Of a DNA stretch of 13,839 nucleotides, positions 6,696 through 12,986 are shown piece by piece. Made by a program: the position numbers and the translations under genes. The number at the start of each line of letters is the position of its first letter. Positions within the stretch are counted from its first letter, which is position 1. The notes beneath the pieces were generated by a model, which had not been told where the DNA came from, did no database searches, and saw only the letters and a program-made list of their open reading frames with translations. The DNA is from Comamonadaceae bacterium (GTDB lineage Bacteria > Pseudomonadota > Gammaproteobacteria > Burkholderiales > Burkholderiaceae_C): NCBI GenBank assembly GCA_947464665.1, contig CANHXV010000039.1:1-13839 (forward strand), given 5' to 3'.

Positions 6696-7328
6696 ATGCG
6701 CCACGCTTGGTTTATCAGTTTTGAAGGTATCGATGGAGCCGGCAAGTCAACCCACATTGAGGGCTTGTCCCAATGGTTCAAAAGCCGCGGCCATGTGGTC
6801 ACGCTGACGCGTGAGCCTGGTGGTACGCCTTTGGCCGAAAAGTTTCGAGAGCTGGCATTGCACGAAACAATGGACCCATTGACCGAAGCCTTGCTAATGT
6901 TTGCAGCCAGACGTGAACATTTAATCCATGTCATTGAACCTGCACTGGCAAGAGGTGAAGTGGTTCTGTGCGATCGCTTCACTGATGCTACTTTTGCTTA
7001 CCAAGGAGGTGGTCGCGGTTTTGATTGGAACGTGTTGAAAGTGCTCGAAAAGATGGTGCAACAGGTGCCGGCAAGCTCACTTCGTCAACCCGATCTGACC
7101 ATTTGGTTTGACCTGCCACCTTCTGTGGCAGCTGAGCGTTTAAGTTCTGCGCGTGTTCCTGATAAATTTGAATCTCAACCTCAATCTTTCTTTCAGGCAG
7201 TGAGGAAAGGCTACGCCAAAAGAATGCAAGACGCGCCCTTGCGATTTGCGCAAATTTCTGCCGACCAATCGCGCGATGCAGTTTGGGCCGATGTTTTGAA
7301 GGCCGTTGAAACGGCCTATGCCAAATGA
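6696..7328 (+). CDS. tmk: Thymidylate (dTMP) kinase
   Basis: A 210-residue cytoplasmic enzyme, normal length for the family. It phosphorylates dTMP to dTDP with ATP, the last step specific to dTTP synthesis. The P-loop is F-E-G-I-D-G-A-G-K-S-T (9-19). T-R-E-P-G-G-T (38-44) is the dTMP-side signature, D-R-F (93-95) is the catalytic Asp-Arg block, and A-Y-Q-G-G-G-R-G follows it. A basic LID region lies around 148-158. The P-loop has Gly-Ala after the Asp, as in E. coli-type kinases. The start is three bases after the mltG stop. Its stop overlaps the holB start in ATGA (7325-7328), so translation of holB is likely coupled. Confidence 0.96.
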   Translation: MRHAWFISFEGIDGAGKSTHIEGLSQWFKSRGHVVTLTREPGGTPLAEKFRELALHETMDPLTEALLMFAARREHLIHVIEPALARGEVVLCDRFTDATFAYQGGGRGFDWNVLKVLEKMVQQVPASSLRQPDLTIWFDLPPSVAAERLSSARVPDKFESQPQSFFQAVRKGYAKRMQDAPLRFAQISADQSRDAVWADVLKAVETAYAK

Positions 7329-8329
7329 TTGATTTATCGCCCTGGATTCAAAAACAAACGCTGGCTTTGCTTTCGCATAAAGGCCATGCGTGGCTGCTAC
7401 AAGGCCCTTCTGGATTGGGTCAATACGATTTGGCCTCTGCCATGGTCAGTGCTTGGCTGTGTGACTCAGAGAATGCCCTGACACATGGCGCCTGTGGGCA
7501 ATGCGGCAGTTGCCACGCCCTCAGTGTGCATACGCATGCCGACTTATTTGTGCTCATGCCAGAGACTATCTTGCTTGATTTGGGTTGGCCGTTGAGCGAA
7601 AAATCGCAGTCTGAAATTGACAATAAAACACGCAAGCCCAGCAAAGAAATTCGCATCGATGCCATGCGAGATGCCATTGAGTTTTCACAGCGCACCAATG
7701 CACGAGGCAAGGGCAAAGCGGTCTTGGTATTTCCTGCCGAGCGCATGAACCATGTCACTGCCAATGCCTTGCTGAAAACTTTAGAAGAGCCGCCTGGCGA
7801 CGTGAAGTTTGTGTTGGCTACAGAAGCAGCGCATCAATTGCTACCCACCATTCGAAGCCGTTGCTTGAGTCACACCATGACTTGGCCTTCGACGCCAGAA
7901 GCTGTGATTTGGCTTCAAGGTCAAGGCCTTTCATCTGAGGACGCGCATGTGTTGCTCAAAGCGGCCGGCGGCCGGCCCGATGAAGTGTTGAAGCAGCGCA
8001 GTTTGGGTCAGACCATGCCGTGGTGGTCCAAGTTCCCTAAAGCCATGATGACGGGAGACTCAAGTTATTGTTCCGATTTGCCACCTTCAGAAGTGATTGA
8101 TGCCTTGCAAAAGCTGTGTCACGATTTGCTCATGCTGCAAACGCAGGCCAGCTTGCGCTATTTCAACGAAGCCGATCTGCCCAAATTGAAAGTTTCTTCT
8201 GCCCAACTGACTGCTTGGTTTAAACGCTTGTCTCAAGCGGCGAAAACTTCTGAGCATCCTTTCAATGCGGGCCTGATGCTTGAAGCGCTTTGCACTGAAG
8301 CACGCGAAGTCATGAACAGCGCCACCTAA
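7325..8329 (+). CDS. holB: DNA polymerase III subunit delta' (clamp loader)
   Basis: A 334-residue protein whose ATG overlaps the tmk stop. It carries the clamp-loader zinc site as Cys46, Cys57, Cys60 and Cys63 (C-G-Q-C-G-S-C at 57-63). It also has L-L-K-T-L-E-E-P-P (149-157), and S-R-C (178-180) in the place of the SRC/arginine-finger motif that delta' contributes to neighbouring ATPase sites. The nucleotide loop is degenerate (G-P-S-G-L-G-Q-Y, no GKT), as expected for delta', which does not hydrolyse ATP. The role is loading the beta sliding clamp during replication. The next gene begins one base after its stop. In pseudomonads a pilZ gene follows holB; none is present here. Confidence 0.94.
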   Translation: MIDLSPWIQKQTLALLSHKGHAWLLQGPSGLGQYDLASAMVSAWLCDSENALTHGACGQCGSCHALSVHTHADLFVLMPETILLDLGWPLSEKSQSEIDNKTRKPSKEIRIDAMRDAIEFSQRTNARGKGKAVLVFPAERMNHVTANALLKTLEEPPGDVKFVLATEAAHQLLPTIRSRCLSHTMTWPSTPEAVIWLQGQGLSSEDAHVLLKAAGGRPDEVLKQRSLGQTMPWWSKFPKAMMTGDSSYCSDLPPSEVIDALQKLCHDLLMLQTQASLRYFNEADLPKLKVSSAQLTAWFKRLSQAAKTSEHPFNAGLMLEALCTEAREVMNSAT

Positions 8330-8330
8330 T

Positions 8331-9140
8331 ATGTACACCGACTCTCATTGTCATCTTTCATTTCCTGAGCTGCTTGGGCAGTTGCCAGACATTCGCCAAA
8401 AAATGCAGGACGCCCAGGTCACACGTGCTTTGTGCATTTGCACCACCATCGAAGAGTTTGACCAGGTGCACCACTTGGCTAAGACTTATGATAATTTTTG
8501 GAGCACCGTTGGCGTGCATCCTGACAATGAAGATATTTACGAACCTACGGTTCAAGATTTGGTAGAGAAGGGACAAATGTCCCGTGTCATTGCCATCGGA
8601 GAAACGGGGCTTGATTACTATCAGATGTCAGAACGCAAAGGGGGCCGCTCCATTGAGGACATGGAATGGCAGCGTGATCGCTTTAGAAACCACATCAGGG
8701 CTGCACGCCAAATTCAGCTTCCCATGGTGATTCATACCCGCGCTTCATCCGACGATACGATTCGCATTTTGAAAGAAGAGGGTGAAGCAGGGGACCCAAG
8801 CAGTGCCGGTGGCGTGTTTCACTGCTTCACTGAAAGTCAGGCAGTGGCTAAAGCCGCTCTTGATTTGGGTTTTTACATTTCCTTTTCGGGTATTTTGACC
8901 TTTAAAACAGCCCAAGAATTAAGGGATGTGGCGGCATGGATGCCCCTTGATCGAATGCTGATTGAGACGGACAGCCCTTATTTGGCGCCTGTCCCTTACC
9001 GTGGCAAGACCAACAACCCCTCCTATGTTCCTTATGTGGCCAAGATTTTGGCTGAACTTAAAGGAATGACACCCGAGCAAATTGGTGATCTGACAAGCGC
9101 CAATTTTGACCGACTTTTCCCTAAGTTACAGGCCAGTTAG
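8331..9140 (+). CDS. TatD family metal-dependent hydrolase (YcfH-like)
   Basis: A 269-residue amidohydrolase-fold protein of standard length. The metal-binding residues are all visible: H-C-H (His6 and His8) in D-S-H-C-H-L-S, Glu91 in A-I-G-E-T-G-L-D-Y, His135 in V-I-H-T-R, His164 in F-H-C-F-T, and Asp214 in I-E-T-D-S-P-Y-L. Family members are two-metal cytoplasmic nucleases, with 3'-to-5' DNA exonuclease or deaminating-nuclease activity reported for relatives; the true substrate here is open. The start is one base after the holB stop and lacks a Shine-Dalgarno sequence, so translation probably depends on ribosomes finishing holB. By position it corresponds to E. coli ycfH (tmk-holB-ycfH) rather than to the tatABC-linked tatD. 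Confidence 0.93.
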   Translation: MYTDSHCHLSFPELLGQLPDIRQKMQDAQVTRALCICTTIEEFDQVHHLAKTYDNFWSTVGVHPDNEDIYEPTVQDLVEKGQMSRVIAIGETGLDYYQMSERKGGRSIEDMEWQRDRFRNHIRAARQIQLPMVIHTRASSDDTIRILKEEGEAGDPSSAGGVFHCFTESQAVAKAALDLGFYISFSGILTFKTAQELRDVAAWMPLDRMLIETDSPYLAPVPYRGKTNNPSYVPYVAKILAELKGMTPEQIGDLTSANFDRLFPKLQAS

Positions 9141-9150
9141 TCTGCGATTT

Positions 9151-9831
9151 ATGCTAATAAAATACTTTAAAAAACAATACAAGTACATTGTTTATATTGG
9201 ATTATTTTTTCATGCCACATTCGGCTATGCAAGTTCGTACGAGGACTTTTTCATTGCCATCAAAAATGATGAAGTTAAAGTTATTTCTAGCTTGTTGGTG
9301 CGTGGTTTTGACCCGAATACGGTTGATTTAAACGGAGAGCCCGCCATTCTGAACACTCTACGGCATGGTTCATTGAAATCATTTGAGCTGATTGCTAAGC
9401 AACCCAAGCTCAAGTTAAATGTTTTCAACAGCCATGGCGAGTCCGCCTTGATGCTGCTTTGCTTAAAAGGCGAACTAGAGCTCGTCAGAATGCTCATCAA
9501 ACGCGATGCAGACATCAATCATCCTGGTTGGACGCCATTGCATTACGCGGCAACAGGTGGACACACGGCCATCATTCAACTGTTACTGGAGGAAAGCGCC
9601 TACATTGATGCTGAATCTCCCAATGGCACAACGCCATTGATGATGGCTTCACGTTATGGCAATGAAAAAGCGGTGCAATTGTTGCTCAATGAGGGTGCTG
9701 ATCATCAATTGAAAAATCAATTGGGATTGACTGCATTGGATTTTGCAGTTCAAGGACGACGACCCGAATCGATTAAGTTGTTGCAATCTGTATCTAGGGT
9801 CGCGGAAGAAGCCAATAGCAAGCCGAAGTAA
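9151..9831 (+). CDS. Exported ankyrin-repeat protein
   Basis: I take the ATG at 9151, ten bases after the tatD stop, giving 226 residues. An in-frame upstream ATG at 9106 would overlap tatD and bury the signal peptide. The N-terminus has a lysine-rich stretch (residues 1-11), a hydrophobic core (12-25) and a likely signal peptidase site after G-Y-A (25-27), so the mature protein is probably periplasmic. The rest is a stack of about six ankyrin units, roughly 30-58, 61-92, 95-124, 126-156, 158-188 and 191-216. The clearest are G-W-T-P-L-H-Y-A-A-T-G-G-H and N-G-T-T-P-L-M-M-A-S-R-Y-G-N. Unit three is shortened by a few residues. Ankyrin stacks bind protein partners; the partner is unknown. The signal-peptide codons are noticeably more AT-rich than the surrounding genes. 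It is the last plus-strand gene of the mltG run. Confidence 0.88.
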   Translation: MLIKYFKKQYKYIVYIGLFFHATFGYASSYEDFFIAIKNDEVKVISSLLVRGFDPNTVDLNGEPAILNTLRHGSLKSFELIAKQPKLKLNVFNSHGESALMLLCLKGELELVRMLIKRDADINHPGWTPLHYAATGGHTAIIQLLLEESAYIDAESPNGTTPLMMASRYGNEKAVQLLLNEGADHQLKNQLGLTALDFAVQGRRPESIKLLQSVSRVAEEANSKPK

Positions 9832-10033
9832 GTCAGCTTTAGAGACACACGTTTCGGAAGGCTACAGCCGATTGAACAGGCTTTAGTGCCTTACAAACAC
9901 GTCTTATAAACTTCATACGATGTATATTATGTTAAGTAAAGAATTGATCTATTCAATATTAATCAAAGAAACAAGACAATGGCCAAAATGGCAAGCAATA
10001 ACAACAGGCTCCATCGAATTCATTTCTGGGGCA
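9832..10033. other. Convergent intergenic gap, no gene seen
   Basis: These 202 bases lie between the ends of the ankyrin gene and ldcA, which converge. They are AT-rich in the right half. A 75-codon plus-strand frame from 9920 runs into the antisense of ldcA and shows no protein-like pattern. No tRNA or strong intrinsic terminator is recognisable. The only structure is a weak imperfect hairpin at 9858-9892. Confidence 0.6.
9858..9892. terminator. Imperfect hairpin, possible shared 3' end
   Basis: Outer arms AAGGC (9858-9862) and GCCTT (9888-9892) enclose inner arms AGCC (9866-9869) and GGCT (9879-9882), with a nine-base loop and an internal bulge. It sits about 27 bases after the ankyrin stop. 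No T-tract follows on either strand, so terminator function is speculative. Confidence 0.25.
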
Positions 10034-10942
10034 TTAGATGTGTCCCCAAACCAACAATGCGTCGCGGCCTTCGGTCGCCAAATCGACCTTGGCGCCGATA
10101 GGCAAGAGTACTTTGGTTTTGACGTGGCCAAACGGCAAGCCCGTTAAAACGGGAATTGTGAGTAGGCTTCGCAAACGATCTATCACCGTTTGAAGTTTAA
10201 ATCCTTTGTCATGAGGGACCAACTTATAAGATGTGAACTGTCCAAACACAACGGCCTTTTGATTTTGCAAAACACCGGCATTGAACAATTGCGTCAACAT
10301 GCGTTCAATTTTGTAAGGATGCTCTCCCACATCTTCTAAAAATAAAACCCCCTTTTTAATCAATGGAAAAAAAGGAGTGCCCAGCAAAGACGTCAGCACC
10401 GCCAAATTGCCGCCCCACAAAACGGCATTGTTCACCTTCACATTTTTTTGCAAAGACCCAACAGGCATGCGCCAACCTGTGCCCTCCCCTTGCTCTAAAC
10501 ACAAATCATCAAAGCACGCTTGCATGATGTCATCGGGTTCATTTTCTGGTCCAAAGTCCTCTCCAAGCGCAGGGCCTTGCCATGTGATGCGCTGTGTTTT
10601 TGCAAAGACTGCCAATTGAAAAGCGGTGAAGTCGCTTAAGCCCACATATTGGGTTCCATTGTCAATTGATTTTGCAATGGCTTTGTATGGCAAATGTGTC
10701 AGTAGGCGCGTGAGCCCGTATCCACCCCGTGAAATCATGGCAATGTTGGCGCCACTGGCTGCAGCGCGACCAATGGCCTTCAAACGGATTTCGTCATCGC
10801 CTGCAAACCGCATGTGACTGCTCAGTGCATCAGGGTCAATTTGGACTTCATGACCCATAGCTTCAAGACGTTTGATGCCGCGCTTAAAAGCAGCCTTGTC
10901 ACGTACTGCACTAGAGGGAGAGAAAATGTAGATGTGGCTCAT
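10034..10942 (-). CDS. ldcA: LD-carboxypeptidase (peptidase family S66)
   Basis: A 302-residue protein matching the LdcA/MccF fold family. R-G-G-Y-G (72-76) precedes the nucleophile Ser103 in V-G-L-S-D. Glu203 in L-F-L-E-D-V-G-E and His273 in F-G-H-V-K complete the Ser-Glu-His triad. W-G-G-N-L (176-180) is also typical. LdcA removes the terminal D-alanine from murein tetrapeptides in the cytoplasm during cell-wall recycling. The family also contains MccF-like enzymes that cleave microcin C and related compounds, so substrate is inferred, not proven. The start codon overlaps the stop of the TadA/dehalogenase gene in an ATGA (10942-10939), and no Shine-Dalgarno sequence is visible, so it is probably translationally coupled. 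It is the last gene of the minus-strand cluster. Confidence 0.9.
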   Translation of the reverse strand: MSHIYIFSPSSAVRDKAAFKRGIKRLEAMGHEVQIDPDALSSHMRFAGDDEIRLKAIGRAAASGANIAMISRGGYGLTRLLTHLPYKAIAKSIDNGTQYVGLSDFTAFQLAVFAKTQRITWQGPALGEDFGPENEPDDIMQACFDDLCLEQGEGTGWRMPVGSLQKNVKVNNAVLWGGNLAVLTSLLGTPFFPLIKKGVLFLEDVGEHPYKIERMLTQLFNAGVLQNQKAVVFGQFTSYKLVPHDKGFKLQTVIDRLRSLLTIPVLTGLPFGHVKTKVLLPIGAKVDLATEGRDALLVWGHI

Positions 10943-12345
10943 GAAGTACTAACTTTGAAATACTGTACAGCTGATTCAGCGATGAATTGGCCGTGCTCTT
11001 GCACAAAATGGCCGGCCTGCGGCAACAGAATGGGATCTGGGCAGCCTTTGATGTTTTGCTGCAACTCACGCATCACAGGCTCTCCCAACACAGGGTCTTG
11101 AACACCAATGGCCATCATGGTTTGGCCTTGCCACTGGTCTCGCCAAAATAAAAGGGCTTGTCTTGAAGTTTCTGCGCCTGGGCTGTTTTCAAACTCAGGC
11201 ACCATGGGCGGAAAAGCATGAAGTGCTGTGCGATGGCCACGGTCTTTGAAGGGGCTGTTATAGGCTTGCGTTTCTGCATCAGACATGTGTTTATTACCCC
11301 GCGCAAAGAGCTTGGCTACATCAAAGTCAGGATTGGCTTGACACCATTCACGCCAACTTAAAAAACCATTTGACAAGGGTTGAGTGCCTGTTGCCAATGC
11401 CGTGTTCATCACCAGCAAACCTGCAAAACGATGGGCCATGTCCATAGGCAAGGTCAAACCCAGTATGCCGCCCCAATCTTGAACAACCAAAACGATGCGC
11501 TTTAAATCCAAACGTTCAATGAAATCTAGCAAGACTTGGCGGTGGAATTCAAAGCTGTGTTGACTGGCTTTTTTAAACTTGTCACTTTTCCCAAAACCTA
11601 TGAGGTCTGGCGCCACAACGCGGTGGCCATGGGCTGTGAAAGTAGGAATCATCTTTCGGTACAAATAACTCCAGGCAGGATTGCCATGCAAACACACATA
11701 AGTGATCTGTTGGCGATTCAATGAATCTTGACCCTCATTCAGAAGTTCACGATGACCTTCGTCCAAATAGTGCAAACGAAGACCCTGCAGCGACGGCAAG
11801 TCTGACACATAGTGAGCTGTCCATGGGTAATCAGGAATTCCCTCAAACCATTCGTCTGGTGGCCTTAAGGCGTCTTCGCGCAGTGGGTTCATATTGACAC
11901 GCTTTGGTTTGAAAAATTGTTGCAAGAGTTGTCGGCATTCATGGGCGAATACGCCGCCTGTTACCTCTGTTTGGTGGTTGATGTCTTGATTGGAAAAGAC
12001 ATCCAACACCGAGCCCGCCGCGCCAGTTCTGGGCTCTGCCGCACCAAACACCAGCCGAGAAATGCGTGAATTGAGAATGGCCCCTGCGCACATGGTGCAA
12101 GGCTCTAATGTGACGTACAGCGAACAGTTTTCAAGGCGGTAATTGCCAATTGTTTTAGCAGCATCTCGCAAAGCCATGATTTCCGCATGGGCCGTTGGGT
12201 CATTAGTGCCAACAGGACCGTTGCGACCTCTGCCAACAAGGATGCCATCTCGAACAACCACGGCACCCACTGGAACTTCACCGGACTGCCCCGCTTCTTG
12301 GGCCAATTCAATGGCAGCTTGCATCCACAGTAAATCAGTGTTCAT
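10939..12345 (-). CDS. tadA: Fusion protein: tRNA adenosine(34) deaminase TadA + haloalkane dehalogenase-like alpha/beta hydrolase
   Basis: A single uninterrupted 468-residue frame from ATG 12345, which overlaps the previous stop in ATGA. An ATG nine codons upstream lies inside the preceding gene and adds nothing recognisable. Residues 1-149 are a complete TadA: H-A-E (53-55), P-C-T-M-C (82-86, Cys83 and Cys86 as zinc ligands) and R-T-G-A-A-G-S. TadA deaminates the wobble adenosine of tRNA-Arg(ACG) to inosine. Residues ~152-468 are a full-length DhlA-like domain: H-G-N-P-A-W-S-Y-L-Y-R-K (220-231), V-V-Q-D-W-G-G with nucleophile Asp290 and Trp291, Trp331 in the cap, Asp417 in D-P-V-L-G and His446 in A-G-H-F-V-Q-E. 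That set matches a haloalkane dehalogenase (halide-releasing hydrolysis), although substrate is unproven. Met152 (ATG at 11892) begins the second domain exactly, but no Shine-Dalgarno sequence precedes it. Confidence 0.88.
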   Translation of the reverse strand: MNTDLLWMQAAIELAQEAGQSGEVPVGAVVVRDGILVGRGRNGPVGTNDPTAHAEIMALRDAAKTIGNYRLENCSLYVTLEPCTMCAGAILNSRISRLVFGAAEPRTGAAGSVLDVFSNQDINHQTEVTGGVFAHECRQLLQQFFKPKRVNMNPLREDALRPPDEWFEGIPDYPWTAHYVSDLPSLQGLRLHYLDEGHRELLNEGQDSLNRQQITYVCLHGNPAWSYLYRKMIPTFTAHGHRVVAPDLIGFGKSDKFKKASQHSFEFHRQVLLDFIERLDLKRIVLVVQDWGGILGLTLPMDMAHRFAGLLVMNTALATGTQPLSNGFLSWREWCQANPDFDVAKLFARGNKHMSDAETQAYNSPFKDRGHRTALHAFPPMVPEFENSPGAETSRQALLFWRDQWQGQTMMAIGVQDPVLGEPVMRELQQNIKGCPDPILLPQAGHFVQEHGQFIAESAVQYFKVSTS

Positions 12346-12962
12346 GAAACCAATCCGAGTCGCCGCATCCAAAGGGCCAAAGCTTTTTCAGATTCGTTGC
12401 CAGCATCATAAGCAGCATGCATGGCAGCGTGAGCCTCCGGGCGATGCTGGTTGAGCTTGACCTTGGTCTGCACTTTCAATAACTTCATCTCAAAGGCCAC
12501 GATGGCATTCATCATGGGATGCGTATAGGTTTCTGGCAGACCTCGCCATTGCTGCGCATAGGCTGGTTCATGATCGGCAATCAATTGTTTCAAGAGCGCA
12601 TCTTTCGCCTCTTCGCCTTCCAAAATCCGAACTTCAGCTTTGACATGAACGGCCACATAACTCCATGTCGGTACCCTGATCAAATCAGGGTAGACGGCCG
12701 GCGACATGTAAGCCTGAGGCCCCATGAATGTCAAAAGGACTTCAGGTCGCTTGGTTAAGAAGCTAGCATGTGGATTGCCTTTGGCCACATGACCCAGCAA
12801 CATGTCTTGTTGCGCATCGGTTGCATGAGGCATCAACTTGATGGGGATGTGACTGACAAATGGAAAACCTTCATCATCGTTCGAAACCAAACTGGCAAAT
12901 GGATTTTCCAAAATGATGTTTCTGGCATGTTCAGGATGATTGAACTGTTTAGGTAGATACAT
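12342..12962 (-). CDS. PaiB-family FMN-binding protein
   Basis: A 206-residue protein of the PaiB (FMN-binding, split-barrel) family, at the family's usual length. It begins M-Y-L-P-K-Q-F, as members typically do. It then shows L-V-S-N near residue 25, L-G-H-V-A-K-G-N-P-H (56-65), G-P-Q-A-Y-M-S-P (81-88), V-P-T-W-S-Y (97-102) and K-L-N-Q-H-R-P (169-175), where most relatives have K-L-S-Q-N-R. In Bacillus subtilis PaiB is described as a negative regulator of sporulation and protease genes, but the fold is a flavin-binding barrel and many homologues are simply annotated as FMN-binding. A regulatory role here is not supported by any DNA-binding motif that I can see. It is 24 bases downstream of the FemAB-like gene, and its stop overlaps the TadA start in ATGA. 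Confidence 0.87.
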   Translation of the reverse strand: MYLPKQFNHPEHARNIILENPFASLVSNDDEGFPFVSHIPIKLMPHATDAQQDMLLGHVAKGNPHASFLTKRPEVLLTFMGPQAYMSPAVYPDLIRVPTWSYVAVHVKAEVRILEGEEAKDALLKQLIADHEPAYAQQWRGLPETYTHPMMNAIVAFEMKLLKVQTKVKLNQHRPEAHAAMHAAYDAGNESEKALALWMRRLGLVS

Positions 12963-12986
12963 AAAATTTCTTTTGACTTTAAAAGC

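Noticed and set aside
7960..7980. GC-rich palindromic patch (GGCCGGC repeated) in holB
   Set aside because: It is explained by the codons for A-A-G-G-R-P-D in the protein; no wider structure or repeat family surrounds it.
9106..9150. Upstream ATG for the ankyrin protein inside tatD
   Set aside because: It would put 15 residues ahead of a clear signal peptide and overlap the conserved tatD end.
9172..9193. Inverted repeat AAACAAT / ATTGTTT in the signal-peptide codons of the ankyrin gene
   Set aside because: Seven A/T-rich pairs with an eight-base loop in an AT-rich coding stretch are weak and could easily arise by chance; no promoter elements are arranged around it.
9920..10147. Plus-strand 75-codon frame in the ankyrin/ldcA gap
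   Set aside because: Its second half is antisense to the conserved end of ldcA, it has no ribosome site, and the translation shows no domain or protein-like pattern.
11892..11910. Internal start giving a separate dehalogenase
   Set aside because: The ATG is in frame and well placed, but no Shine-Dalgarno sequence precedes it and the frame is unbroken from TadA, so one fused product is the simpler reading.
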